Source: Nocardioides ochotonae (GTDB lineage Bacteria; Actinomycetota; Actinomycetes; Propionibacteriales; Nocardioidaceae). From it: a DNA stretch of 64,000 bases. Position 1 is the first letter of the stretch, and each line of letters opens with the position of its first letter. A model generated the notes under the pieces. It made no database searches. It saw only the letters and a list, made by a program, of their open reading frames with translations, and was not told where the DNA came from. The translations under genes and the position numbers were made by a program. The stretch is taken from the NCBI RefSeq assembly GCF_011420305.2, contig NZ_CP061769.1, positions 2,901,001 to 2,965,000 of the forward strand. The letters are read 5' to 3'. Of this stretch, positions 40,560-50,065 are shown piece after piece.

Positions 40560-41243
40560 TCAGCGGGGGCGGAGGGTGAGGTCGGTGAGGGTGGCGTCGC
40601 CGGGCAGGTCGAGGACGTGGAGGATCGCGTCGACGACGGTGCCCGGGTCGATCCAGGCGCCGGGGTCGTAGTCACGCCCCTCCTGGCGGTGCACCTCCTC
40701 CTGCATGGCGGTGGCGACGCGTCCCGGGTAGATCGAGGAGACCCGCACCCCGCGCTCCTGCTCCTCGGCGCGCAGCGCGTCGGCGAGCGCGCGCAGCCCG
40801 TGCTTCGAGGCCGAGTACGCCGCCCAGTGCGGGTTGGCCCGCAGCCCCGAGCCCGAGTTGACGAAGACGGCCGTGCCGCGGGCGCTCCGCAGCGCCGGCA
40901 GGGCGATCCGGGTCAGCACGGCCGGCGCGACGAGGTTGACCGCGAGGGTGTCCTGCCAGGCGCCGGCCGTGAGCTCACCGACCTCGCCGAGCTCGACCAC
41001 GCCCGCTGCGTGGACCACCGAGTCCAGCGAGTCGGGCAGCGACCCGGCGAGCCCCTCGACGGACGCGGGGTCCGCCAGGTCGGCGACCAGCACCTCGGCG
41101 GTGGGCACCGCGGCCCGCAGGTCCGCGGCGCGCTCCGCGGAACGGGCCACGAGCACGAGCTCGTCGCCCCGGGCCGCCAGACGTTCGGCCAGCAGCCGGC
41201 CGATGCCGGACCCGGCACCGGTCAGCAGGTGCCGGGCGCTCAT
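40560..41243 (-). CDS. Short-chain dehydrogenase/reductase
   Basis: 227 residues. NAD(P)-binding LLTGAGSGIGRLLAERL, VHAAGV, and the catalytic Ser (VNSGSG) and YSASKHG motifs of classical SDRs. The substrate is unknown. The ATG overlaps the stop of the zinc-dehydrogenase-like gene (ATGA), so both belong to one operon. Confidence 0.92.
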   Translation of the reverse strand: MSARHLLTGAGSGIGRLLAERLAARGDELVLVARSAERAADLRAAVPTAEVLVADLADPASVEGLAGSLPDSLDSVVHAAGVVELGEVGELTAGAWQDTLAVNLVAPAVLTRIALPALRSARGTAVFVNSGSGLRANPHWAAYSASKHGLRALADALRAEEQERGVRVSSIYPGRVATAMQEEVHRQEGRDYDPGAWIDPGTVVDAILHVLDLPGDATLTDLTLRPR

Positions 41244-42208
41244 CGGGTCAGCACGACCTTGCCGAACAGGTCGCCCGCGGCCATGGCGGCGAACCCCTCG
41301 CGGGCCTCGGTCATCGGCAGCGTGCGGTCGATCAGCGGGCGGACCCCGGTGGCGTCGCAGAGGTTGACCAGGGCGGCCAGCTCCTCGCGGGTGCCCATCG
41401 TGGAGCCGACGACCCGCAGCTGGAGGAAGAAGATCCGGGTCAGCTCGGCATCGTCGAGCTGCGCGCCCGAGGTGGTGCCGGAGATGACGATGGCGCCACC
41501 GGGGCGCAGCGAGCGGATCGAGTGTGACCAGGTCGCACGCCCCACGGTCTCCATCACGGCGTCGACCTTGATCGGCAGCCGCGCGCCGGACTCGAAGACC
41601 TCGTGGGCGCCGAGCTCGAGGGCCCGCGCCCGCTTCGCCTCGTCGCGGCTGGTGGCGAAGACCCGCAGGCCGCCGGCGCGCGCGAGGCTGATCAGCGCGG
41701 TGGCCACGCCGCCGCCCGCGCCCTGCACCAGCACGGTGTCGCCGGCCTTGAGCCCACCCTGGGTGAACAGCATCCGGTAGGCGGTCAGCCAGGCAGTCGG
41801 CAGGCAGGCCGCCTCCTCGAAGGACATCGTGGCCGGCTTGCGCACGATGTTGCGGCGCGGGACGACCACTGTCTCGGCGAACGTGCCCTGGTGCCGCTCG
41901 GAGAGGATGGAGCGCTTGGGGTCGAGGGTGTCGTCGCCGGTCCAGGACGGGTCGTTGACCACCGCGTGCACGACGACCTCGTTGCCGTCCTCGTCGTACC
42001 CGGCCGCGTCGCAGCCCAGGATCATCGGCAGCGCCTCCTGGCGCAGCCCCACCCCGCGCAGCGACCAGAGGTCGTGGTGGTTGAGCGAGGCGGCCTGGAC
42101 GCTCACCCGCGCCCATCCGTCGGGGACGACCGGGTCGGGGCGCTCGCCGACCTTCAGGACCGAGACCGGGTCGTCGTTGGAGAACTCATCGGCGTAGACG
42201 GCAAACAT
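41240..42208 (-). CDS. Quinone oxidoreductase-like medium-chain dehydrogenase
   Basis: 322 residues. GroES-like N-terminal domain (SLNHHDLWSLRGVG) and Rossmann domain with VLVQGAGGGVATALISLA. The structural and catalytic zinc Cys cluster of alcohol dehydrogenases is missing, as in NADPH:quinone reductases. CDAAGYDEDG is typical of the MDR family. Its start codon lies within a long hairpin (42206-42241), which may reduce translation or end transcription from the malic enzyme gene. Confidence 0.9.
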   Translation of the reverse strand: MFAVYADEFSNDDPVSVLKVGERPDPVVPDGWARVSVQAASLNHHDLWSLRGVGLRQEALPMILGCDAAGYDEDGNEVVVHAVVNDPSWTGDDTLDPKRSILSERHQGTFAETVVVPRRNIVRKPATMSFEEAACLPTAWLTAYRMLFTQGGLKAGDTVLVQGAGGGVATALISLARAGGLRVFATSRDEAKRARALELGAHEVFESGARLPIKVDAVMETVGRATWSHSIRSLRPGGAIVISGTTSGAQLDDAELTRIFFLQLRVVGSTMGTREELAALVNLCDATGVRPLIDRTLPMTEAREGFAAMAAGDLFGKVVLTR

Positions 42209-42241
42209 GGTGCCGACCCTAGCGATCGGGTCGGCACCATG
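42206..42241 (-). terminator. 14-base perfect hairpin over the oxidoreductase start codon
   Basis: Arms CATGGTGCCGACCC (42206-42219) and its complement (42228-42241) with an 8-base loop. It begins 38 bases after the malic enzyme stop and its last arm contains the ATG of the next gene. No T-run follows. It may be a terminator or a translation-control hairpin. Confidence 0.6.
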
Positions 42242-42279
42242 TGCGGTGGCTCAGGGTCGCGCCCCGGGCGAGCGCCGAG

Positions 42280-43470
<1,191 letters not shown>

Positions 43471-43689
43471 CTGGGGAGGACAACTTTCCAGGCGCCTGGG
43501 CGCCGCTTCGGAGGACGGAGCAACGGGTTCGGCGCGGCGGGTGTGCGCCAACCACGGATCCGGTACGGGGGTGGATCGGGGTGCGCCCAGTCTGGCACAG
43601 CCCGGTCCGCTCGCTCCGTGATGAGTACGACGCCGTGGGACGTGCGTTCCCTCACAGATCTTGTGACTCGCGAGTACGCCGGACGCGCC

Positions 43690-44049
43690 TCAGCGCAGCC
43701 GTCCGGGCCGCGGCCACAGGCGGACCCGGACCACCGCGATCACGTCGTGCTCGGCGACCGGGCCGCGGTGGCGCGAGTCGACCCCCTCGGCGAGGTTGTC
43801 GCTGAGCAGCCACCAGCCGGCCGCCCCGCTGCGGGTCTCACGGCGCTCGACGGCCCGCTTGACCGCGACCGTGCCGTCCCCGAACCGGGCCACCACCACG
43901 CGGCCAGGGGCCGGGCGTCCGCGGTGGTCGACCAGCAGCCGGTCCCCCGGCGCCAGGACCGGGGCCATCGACGCCCCCCGAACATGCGCGATGCCCAGCC
44001 GGGGTACCCGTTCCGCCAGACGGCGGATGCCTCGTGCTCGCACTCTCAC
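43690..44049 (-). CDS. sodX: S26 signal peptidase, Ni-SOD maturation type
   Basis: 119 residues from a GTG (44049 or 44043). The serine-lysine dyad of type I signal peptidases is present: Ser in VRGASMAPVLAPGD and Lys in TVAVKRAVE, plus SDNLAEGVDSRH matching the conserved 'GDN...S.D.r' box. No membrane segment. Small S26 enzymes next to sodN remove the short propeptide of nickel superoxide dismutase, and sodN is divergent 81 bases away. Confidence 0.88.
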   Translation of the reverse strand: MRVRARGIRRLAERVPRLGIAHVRGASMAPVLAPGDRLLVDHRGRPAPGRVVVARFGDGTVAVKRAVERRETRSGAAGWWLLSDNLAEGVDSRHRGPVAEHDVIAVVRVRLWPRPGRLR

Positions 44050-44083
44050 CCGAGTAGTGTCCCAGTCGAGCCTCTGGCTCCGT

Positions 44084-44098
44084 GACCGTCGTACGGTC
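44084..44098. promoter_or_regulatory. Inverted repeat between sodX and sodN
   Basis: GACCGT-CGT-ACGGTC, 6-base arms, 32 bases before the sodN ATG. It lies in the shared 81-base divergent region. It does not resemble the known Nur box of streptomycetes (TTGCAA-N5-TTGCAA); the binding protein is unknown. Confidence 0.35.
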
Positions 44099-44130
44099 GA
44101 TTTTCCCCAGACGAAGACGAGAGGACCCGC

Positions 44131-44535
44131 ATGTTCGCGCGACTGTTCGCACCCACCCTCGAGGTTTCCGCCCACTGCGACCTGCCGTGCGGCATCTACG
44201 ACCCGGCTCAGGCCCGCATCGAGGCCGAGTCGATCAAGGCGATCATCGCCAAGGTCGCGGACAACGACGACCCGGACTTCCGCACCCGCGCGGTGCTCAT
44301 CAAGGAGCAGCGCTCCGACCTGGTGAAGCACCACCTGTGGGTGCTGTGGACCGACTACTTCAAGCCCCCGCACTTCGAGAAGTACCCGCAGCTGCACCAG
44401 CTGTTCAACGAGGCGACCAAGCTCGCCGGCGGTGGCGGCGGCACCAAGGCCGTCTTCGACGCCGAGGTGGCCGACCAGCTGCTCGCGAAGATCGACGAGA
44501 TCGCCGAGATCTTCTGGGAGACCAAGAAGGCCTGA
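44131..44535 (+). CDS. sodN: Nickel superoxide dismutase
   Basis: 134 residues. After a 14-residue propeptide the mature protein begins HCDLPCG, the nickel hook: the new N-terminal His and the two Cys bind nickel. The rest is a four-helix bundle (VKHHLWVLWTDYFKPPHFEK). It forms a hexamer that dismutates superoxide. Needs proteolytic processing, consistent with the divergent sodX gene. AGAGGA precedes the ATG. Confidence 0.98.
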   Translation: MFARLFAPTLEVSAHCDLPCGIYDPAQARIEAESIKAIIAKVADNDDPDFRTRAVLIKEQRSDLVKHHLWVLWTDYFKPPHFEKYPQLHQLFNEATKLAGGGGGTKAVFDAEVADQLLAKIDEIAEIFWETKKA

Positions 44536-44555
44536 CACGCCCTCACGGCGTACGC

Positions 44556-44591
44556 CGGGGCCGGTCTGCGGGAAACCGCGGACCGGCCCCG
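44556..44591 (+). terminator. Strong hairpin after sodN
   Basis: CGGGGCCGGTC (44556-44566) pairs with GACCGGCCCCG (44581-44591), with an inner CGG-GAAA-CCG tetraloop stem. It begins 20 bases after the sodN stop. No T-run of note. Confidence 0.75.
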
Positions 44592-44704
44592 CGGCCATTT
44601 CGTGGCCCGCCGCACGCCGACCGGTGGGTCCCGGCCACCGCCGGGGACGACGTCGTCTAGGGTCGGCCTCCTCATCGTCCCCAGCACGCCGAAGGAAGAC
44701 ATCC

Positions 44705-45145
44705 ATGGCACCGTCCACCGCCGGGTCACGGGGGAAGCGCGCCGACGTGGAGTTCCGGCTACCCGCCGACGGCGCCTACGTCTCGGTCCTGCGCACCGCC
44801 ACCGCTGCCATCGCGGCCCGCCTCGACCTCACGCTCGACGACATCGAGGACCTCCGCATGGCCGTCGGCGAGGCCGGCGCGCTGCTGCTCCCCGAGGCCG
44901 ATGACGCCGCCGACCTGCACTGCCTGTTCTACCTGCGCCCAGGCAAGCTCGTGGTGACCGTCAGCGTGGACTCCCGCCATCCCTCCACCCCGGACCGGGA
45001 GAGCTTCGCCTGGCAGGTGCTCACCACCCTGACCGACCTCACCCAGGTCGAGTACGCCGACGGCCGGCTCGCCGTCACCATGTCGATGACCTCCTCGGCG
45101 CTCGGCTCGCCGGGTGCAGCACGAGGCGCCGGCCTGGACGTGTGA
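44705..45145 (+). CDS. Anti-sigma factor with HATPase domain (RsbW-like)
   Basis: 146 residues from ATG 44705 with AAGGAAG 6 bases upstream. The GHKL ATPase fold of serine-kinase anti-sigma factors is seen in DLTLDDIEDLRMAVGEAGALLL. The Mg-coordinating Asn that normally follows the Glu by four residues is not present, so ATP binding or kinase activity may be altered. It overlaps the following sigma gene by one base (TGATG), the usual anti-sigma/sigma coupling. Confidence 0.85.
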   Translation: MAPSTAGSRGKRADVEFRLPADGAYVSVLRTATAAIAARLDLTLDDIEDLRMAVGEAGALLLPEADDAADLHCLFYLRPGKLVVTVSVDSRHPSTPDRESFAWQVLTTLTDLTQVEYADGRLAVTMSMTSSALGSPGAARGAGLDV

Positions 45146-45954
45146 TGAGCGAGGAACTCGGGAGTCCCGACACTCATCTGCCCCCCACCGCGGCGGAGGT
45201 CACCCGGCGCCGCAGCGCCGAGCTGTTCGCCGTCCTGCGTGACGACTGCGCCAGCGACGCCGCCCGCGAGGAGGCCCGCAACGCGCTGGTCCACCTCCAC
45301 CTGGCGCTGGTCGAGCACTGCGCGCGCCGCTTCCGCAACCGCGGCGAGCCGTTCGAAGACCTGGTCCAGGTCGGCACCATCGGGCTGATCAAGTCCGTCG
45401 ACCGCTTCGACCTCGACCGCGGCGTCGAGTTCTCGACCTACGCGACGCCGACGATCATCGGCGAGATCAAGCGCTACTTCCGCGACAAGGGCTGGGCGAT
45501 CAGGGTGCCGCGGCGCCTCCAGGAGCTGCGGATGCAGATCGGCACCGCGACCGCCGAGCTCACCCAGTCCCTCGGGCGCTCCCCCACCGCACGCGAGCTG
45601 GCCGAGGCGATCGGCTGCACCGTCGAGGAGATCGTCGAGGGCATCGACTCCAGCAACGCCTACAGCACGCTCTCCCTCGACGCCGGTGAGGACTCCGAGA
45701 ACGGCGCCGCGAGCATGCTCGACGCCATCGGCATCGAGGACGCCGGGTTGGCGCACGTCGAGGTCCGCGAGTCGATCAAGCCGCTGCTCGACCGCCTGGA
45801 CCCCCGCGAGAAGAAGATCCTGCTGCTGCGCTTCTTCAAGAACATGACGCAGTCCCAGATCGCCGCCGAGATCGGCGTCTCCCAGATGCACGTCTCCCGG
45901 CTGCTGACCCGCACCCTCGTCCAGCTGCGCACCTCGCTCGAGCAGCAGGACTGA
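45145..45954 (+). CDS. SigB/SigF-type RNA polymerase sigma factor
   Basis: 269 residues. Region 2 reads FEDLVQVGTIGLIKSVDRFD and EFSTYATPTIIGEIKRYF, then VPRRLQEL; region 3 (LTQSLGRSPTARELAEAIG) and region 4 with an HTH (SQIAAEIGVSQMHVSRLL) follow. This is the group 3 general-stress/sporulation family (SigB/SigF/SigG). It is presumably held inactive by the protein of the preceding gene; a STAS antagonist would release it. Confidence 0.95.
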   Translation: MSEELGSPDTHLPPTAAEVTRRRSAELFAVLRDDCASDAAREEARNALVHLHLALVEHCARRFRNRGEPFEDLVQVGTIGLIKSVDRFDLDRGVEFSTYATPTIIGEIKRYFRDKGWAIRVPRRLQELRMQIGTATAELTQSLGRSPTARELAEAIGCTVEEIVEGIDSSNAYSTLSLDAGEDSENGAASMLDAIGIEDAGLAHVEVRESIKPLLDRLDPREKKILLLRFFKNMTQSQIAAEIGVSQMHVSRLLTRTLVQLRTSLEQQD

Positions 45955-45976
45955 GCCCCGGGCCGACCCACGTGGT

Positions 45977-46384
45977 CTAGTCGCGCTCGCGGCCCTCGCC
46001 GGTCGGGTCGTCGATGAGCGCGCGGGTGCTCGCCGGGTGCAGGACGCCGACGAGCACGACGACCGCGACCGCCGCCAGGACCACCGCGACGAGCGTGGTG
46101 TCCCCGCCGAGGAAGCTCCACGCGAGCCCGAGCTGGATCAGCTGGGTGAGGATGATGGGCGCGCGCGACCACGGTGCCAGCCGGGTCAGGAACCACGCGC
46201 AGATCGCGAGCCCCGCGGCGTACATCAGGAAGAAGAGGGCCGTCGAGGCGCCCATCGTGACCCGGACCGCGGAGATGTTGACCAGCTCGGCCAGTGCCAG
46301 GACGAGGAGGGCGAGGGCCTCCAGCGCGGCGCCGCCGGCGGCGACCAGGAGCGGGACGGGCAGGGCAGGACGGCGGTCGGTCAC
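45977..46384 (-). CDS. Four-helix membrane protein, unknown
   Basis: 135 residues from GTG 46384. Four hydrophobic helices (LPVPLLVAAGGAALEALALL, ALFFLMYAAGLAICAWFL, PIILTQLIQLGLAWSFL, VAVVLAAVAVVVLVGVL). The C-terminus is charged. It has the look of an integral membrane family common near whiB1 in actinobacteria, without known function. It is convergent with the sigma gene and divergent from whiB1. Confidence 0.75.
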   Translation of the reverse strand: MTDRRPALPVPLLVAAGGAALEALALLVLALAELVNISAVRVTMGASTALFFLMYAAGLAICAWFLTRLAPWSRAPIILTQLIQLGLAWSFLGGDTTLVAVVLAAVAVVVLVGVLHPASTRALIDDPTGEGRERD

Positions 46385-46524
46385 GGCTCCAGCGTAGGAG
46401 ACCGAACCGCGCTCCGGGCGAGGGGTACCGTGGACACCGACGACCTGCTTGGGACGCCTGTGACGAAACAGACCATCGGAAGGTCTTGTCTCCGTCCCGG
46501 TTAGTTGCGACGCTGGGCGTGCGC

Positions 46525-46542
46525 TCGTGAATGCGTTCACAA
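46525..46542 (+). promoter_or_regulatory. CRP/Rex-type site upstream of whiB1
   Basis: TCGTGAA-TGCG-TTCACAA matches the Rex consensus (TTGTGAA-N4-TTCACAA) at 13 of 14 positions and the CRP consensus (TGTGA-N6-TCACA) at 9 of 10. It lies 91 bases before the whiB1 ATG. The whiB1 promoter of M. tuberculosis is known to bind CRP, which favours CRP. Confidence 0.6.
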
Positions 46543-46633
46543 CGCGGTGCCCTCGCGCACCCAGCGCTTTCAACGCAGGCCTGAGATGCCCCTGGTCTGC
46601 ACGTTCGCAGTAGAGATGAGGGATTCTCCAGCC

Positions 46634-46885
46634 ATGGATTGGCGCCACCGTTCCGCATGCCTCGACGAGGACCCGGAACTGTTCTTCCCGATCGGCAACA
46701 CCGGTCCGGCCATCCTCCAGATCGAGGAGGCCAAGCAGGTCTGCCGACGCTGCGAGGTCCGCGAGCAGTGTCTCGCCTGGGCCCTCGAGGCCGGCCAGGA
46801 CCACGGCGTGTGGGGCGGCCTCAGTGAGGACGAGCGTCGCGCGCTGAAGCGTCGCAACGCCCGCGCCCGCGTCCGCACCGCCTGA
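46634..46885 (+). CDS. whiB1: WhiB1/WblE iron-sulfur transcription factor
   Basis: 83 residues starting MDWRHRSACLDEDPELFFPI. Four cysteines (C9, and C37, C40, C46 in QVCRRCEVREQC) bind a [4Fe-4S] cluster that reacts with nitric oxide. GVWGGLSEDER is the WhiB turn, followed by a basic DNA-binding tail (KRRNARARVR). In relatives it binds the primary sigma factor and is essential. The 249-base upstream region carries a CRP/Rex-like site. Confidence 0.96.
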   Translation: MDWRHRSACLDEDPELFFPIGNTGPAILQIEEAKQVCRRCEVREQCLAWALEAGQDHGVWGGLSEDERRALKRRNARARVRTA

Positions 46886-46957
46886 CGCAGCGTCTGACCC
46901 CCAGCGGTCGAATCCTCAGCGGCCTCGACCCGTGCGGCGCCTCACGGCACTGCCTGA

Positions 46958-46999
46958 CCAGCCCGGCCCCGGCGCGATCCCGCGCCGGGGCCGGGCTGG
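46958..46999. terminator. 19-base perfect hairpin between whiB1 and pdtaS
   Basis: CCAGCCCGGCCCCGGCGCG (46958-46976) pairs perfectly with 46981-46999 across a 4-base loop. Both flanking genes converge on it, so it is a likely bidirectional terminator. The following 47000-47084 contains only short CTCACG/CACGCAGT repeats. Confidence 0.8.
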
Positions 47000-47084
47000 C
47001 CCCAGGCCCATACGAGCCCCGCACGAGCCTCACGTGAGCCTCCACTCCAGGCCTCACGCGAGCCACACGCAGTCTCACGCAGTC

Positions 47085-48569
47085 TCACTCCAGGGGGATG
47101 TCCACCCCGACCCGGGTGCCCCGGCCCTCCGGCACCGGTCCGATCTCGAGCTGTCCGCCGAGCTCGGACTCCACCAGCGTGCGCACGATCGAGAGCCCCA
47201 GGTTCGTGGAGCCCTCGACGTCGAAGCCGTCCGGCAGCCCCACCCCGTCGTCGTCGACGGTGAGGTGCAGGCGCCCGACGAGCCGGCGCACCCGCACGTC
47301 GATCGTGCCGAGGAGCTCCTCGCTGCCCGCGTCGTAGCCGTGCTCCACGGCGTTCTGCATGATCTCGGTGAGCACCATCGCCAGTGCGGTGGCCGACTCC
47401 GAGGACAGCACGCCGAACGCGCCGTCGCGGCGCACCCGCACCCGGCCGCCCACCGAGCTCACGTCGGTGACCATGGCCCCGAGCCGGTCGACCACGTCGT
47501 CGAAGTCCACGGTCTCCTCGACGGCCTGACTGAGCGTCTCGTGGACGATCGCGATCGTGCCGACGCGACGCACGGCCTCCTCGAGCGCGGAGCGGCCGGC
47601 CTCGGAGTCCATCCGGCGCGCCTGGAGGCGCAGGAGGGCGGCCACGGTCTGCAGGTTGTTCTTCACCCGGTGGTGGATCTCGCGGATCGTGGCGTCCTTG
47701 GTCACCAGCTCCCGGTCGCGTCGGCGCAGGTCGGTCACGTCGCGCACCAGGATCAGCGCGCCGATCCGCTCACCGGCGGGGCGCAGCGGCACCGCGCGGA
47801 CGATCAGCGAGAGCCCGTCGCTGCGCTCGCTGGTGATCTCCAGGTCGCGCTGGGCGCGACCGCCGAGCACCGCGCTCAGCGTCTCCTCGTCGGGACGACG
47901 CCGGGGCGGCACCAGCTCACGGGTGACGTCGGCGAGGGTCAGCCCGGCGAGGTCGCCGGAGAGCCCGAGGCGGCGGTAGACCGAGAGCGCGTTGGGACTG
48001 GCGTACTCGACGCGGCCGGCCGCGTCGACGCGCAGGAAGCCGTCGCCGACGCGCGGGGAGTCCGCGTGGTCGCTGCGCTGGCCGGGTGAGGGGAAGTGGC
48101 CGCGGGCGATCATCTGGGTGAGGTCCGCGGCGGTCTGCAGGTAGGACAGCTCGAGCTGGCTGGGCGTGCGTACGCCGAGCAGGTTGGTGTTGCGCGCCAC
48201 CACCGCGATCACCCGGCTCCCGCGGCGCACCGGGATCGCCTCGACCCGCACCGGCACGTCGTCGCGCCACTCCGGGTCGCCGTCGCGCACCACGCGTCCC
48301 TCGCGGGCCGCGGCGTCGATCAGCGGGCGCCGCCCGGCCGGCACGAAGGTGCCGATCACGTCGTCGACGTACGCCGTCGGGCCGGTGGTGGGTCGCATCT
48401 GCCCGGCCGCCCAGAAGCCGCTGCCCGAGCGGTCCGGAAGCCAGAGCACCAGGTCGGCGAAGGAGAGGTCGGCGATGATCTGCCAGTCCGCCTGGAGCAG
48501 CTGCAGCCAGGCCACATCCGCATCGTCCAGGTCGGTGTGGTTGCGCACGAGCTCGGTCAGGGACGGCAC
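47085..48569 (-). CDS. pdtaS: Sensor histidine kinase PdtaS
   Basis: 494 residues from GTG 48569, beginning PSLTELVRNHTDLDDADV as in mycobacterial PdtaS (~500). Domains: GAF (~1-150), PAS (~180-275), HisKA_2 dimerisation with HHRVKNNLQTVAALLRLQAR (~296), and HATPase (ALAMVLTEIMQNAVEHG). It is soluble. In mycobacteria it phosphorylates the ANTAR antiterminator PdtaR and responds to copper and NO; no ANTAR gene lies in this window. It neighbours whiB1 as in M. tuberculosis. Confidence 0.94.
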   Translation of the reverse strand: MPSLTELVRNHTDLDDADVAWLQLLQADWQIIADLSFADLVLWLPDRSGSGFWAAGQMRPTTGPTAYVDDVIGTFVPAGRRPLIDAAAREGRVVRDGDPEWRDDVPVRVEAIPVRRGSRVIAVVARNTNLLGVRTPSQLELSYLQTAADLTQMIARGHFPSPGQRSDHADSPRVGDGFLRVDAAGRVEYASPNALSVYRRLGLSGDLAGLTLADVTRELVPPRRRPDEETLSAVLGGRAQRDLEITSERSDGLSLIVRAVPLRPAGERIGALILVRDVTDLRRRDRELVTKDATIREIHHRVKNNLQTVAALLRLQARRMDSEAGRSALEEAVRRVGTIAIVHETLSQAVEETVDFDDVVDRLGAMVTDVSSVGGRVRVRRDGAFGVLSSESATALAMVLTEIMQNAVEHGYDAGSEELLGTIDVRVRRLVGRLHLTVDDDGVGLPDGFDVEGSTNLGLSIVRTLVESELGGQLEIGPVPEGRGTRVGVDIPLE

Positions 48570-48651
48570 CGGCTCAGCGTAGGCCCGCGTCGCCCCGCGC
48601 CGAGCACCGGCCATGGTGCACCTGTCGGTGGGGTTTGGCAGGATGACCCCC

Positions 48652-49539
48652 ATGTCGGAGACGTACTGGCGAGAGCTGCAGGCACAGGGTCTCGCGGTCC
48701 CCTCCGACCGCTCGCTGCACGAGCTGACCGCCGAGCTGACCACGATGCTCGGCGACCCGGATCCCGCGGTCCGAGACGGCCTCGCGGTGCCGGTGATCCT
48801 CACCTGGCTGGACCGCGGGGTCTACGACGACCTGATGAGCGGTCTCGGCGACGGCATGGCGATCGGCCTGTCCGCCGGCCTGGGCGAGTCCGGCACCGAC
48901 ACCGTCTTCCGGCGCAGCCTGTCGGCCCGGATCCTGGGCGCCTGTCTGGACCGCGGCACCGAGCACGCACTGGTCGCCCCGGACCGGGTGCTCGACTGGG
49001 GCGACCGGCTCGCGACCTGGTTCCTGCGCGAGCAGGACCTGCGTGGCTTCGTGCCGGGCAAGGGTCGTGCCGAGGCGGTCTCCCACGGCGCCGACGCGCT
49101 CGGCGCGCTTGCCCGCTCCAGCCACCTCGGCGCCCCCGAGCTCACGGTCGTCCTCGACGTGCTGGCCGACCGGCTGCTGCTGCCCACCGAGGAGCTGTTC
49201 AGCCACGGCGAGCCCGACCGGCTCGCGGCCGCGACCATGCAGGTGCTCCACCGCGACCTGGTGCCGCTGGCGGTCCTGGAGCCCTGGGTGGCCCGAATCG
49301 CCGCCCACGCCGGCGTCCGCGCGGCCTACGACGGCCGCGACCCCTACCTCGTCCGCGGCAACGCCGAGTCGTTCCTGCGCGCGCTCTACCTCCAGCTCGC
49401 GCTCGGCCCGCAGCCGCCGGCCGTCCGCTCCGACCTGCTGCTGGTCGTCGTCGACGCGCTGCGCGCCACCAACCCCGACCACCTGCGCGCCCCCGGCGAG
49501 CACTACCTCGGCACCCGGCGCGCCAGCGCGCGCAGCTGA
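48652..49539 (+). CDS. DUF2785 domain protein
   Basis: 295 residues from ATG 48652, preceded by AGGA. All-helical repeats: YWRELQAQGLAVPSDRSLHE, then DGLAVPVILTWLDRGVYDD and FLREQDLRGFVPGKGRAEAV (W/H-rich, the DUF2785 signature is GFVPGKGW-AHAVAHGAD). No catalytic motif known. It is followed 4 bases later by a GNAT gene and then a thioesterase-like gene, forming a small operon. Confidence 0.82.
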   Translation: MSETYWRELQAQGLAVPSDRSLHELTAELTTMLGDPDPAVRDGLAVPVILTWLDRGVYDDLMSGLGDGMAIGLSAGLGESGTDTVFRRSLSARILGACLDRGTEHALVAPDRVLDWGDRLATWFLREQDLRGFVPGKGRAEAVSHGADALGALARSSHLGAPELTVVLDVLADRLLLPTEELFSHGEPDRLAAATMQVLHRDLVPLAVLEPWVARIAAHAGVRAAYDGRDPYLVRGNAESFLRALYLQLALGPQPPAVRSDLLLVVVDALRATNPDHLRAPGEHYLGTRRASARS

Positions 49540-49543
49540 GCCG

Positions 49544-50065
49544 GTGACGCGCGTGCGACCGTCCGGGACCAGCGACACCGACCTGGTCGTGCGGCTCGCC
49601 GCTCCGGGCGACCACGACGCCGTCGGCGACCTCGTGGCCTCCGCCTACGCCGAGTTCCTCCTCGGCCCCGACGACCCCTACCTCGCCCGGCTGCGCGACA
49701 GCGCCGCCCGCGCCGCCCAGGCCGAGCTGTGGGTGGCCGCCGACGGGGACGGCGAGCTGCTGGGCACGGTCACCATCTGCCCCGACGGATCACCCTGGCG
49801 CGAGATCGCGCGCCCCGACGAGGGCGAGTTCCGGATGCTCGCGGTCTCCCCCGCCGCCCAGGGCCGCGGCGTCGGCGCCCGCCTGGTCGAGCTGGCCCTG
49901 GAGCGGGCGCGCGCCGAGGGCCGCCGCGGCGTCGTGCTCTCCAGCCTGCCGCAGATGAGCGCGGCGCACCGCGTCTACGCGCGCTTCGGGTTCCTCGCCG
50001 TCCCCGAGCGGGACTGGCAGCCGGCGCCCGGCGTCGCGCTGCGCGCCTTCCGGGTGGCGCTGTGA
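49544..50065 (+). CDS. GNAT family N-acetyltransferase
   Basis: 173 residues from GTG 49544, 4 bases after the DUF2785 stop. Acetyl-CoA loop RMLAVSPAAQGRGVGARLVE and the closing YARFGFLAVPERDW define the GNAT fold. Substrate unknown. The start overlaps nothing; the larger open frame upstream is out-of-phase DNA of the DUF2785 gene. It overlaps the next gene as GTGA. Confidence 0.87.
   Translation: MTRVRPSGTSDTDLVVRLAAPGDHDAVGDLVASAYAEFLLGPDDPYLARLRDSAARAAQAELWVAADGDGELLGTVTICPDGSPWREIARPDEGEFRMLAVSPAAQGRGVGARLVELALERARAEGRRGVVLSSLPQMSAAHRVYARFGFLAVPERDWQPAPGVALRAFRVAL

Noticed and set aside
47000..47084. Short CTCACG and CACGCAGTCT repeats after whiB1
   Set aside because: Two or three imperfect short copies only; likely low-complexity spacer.
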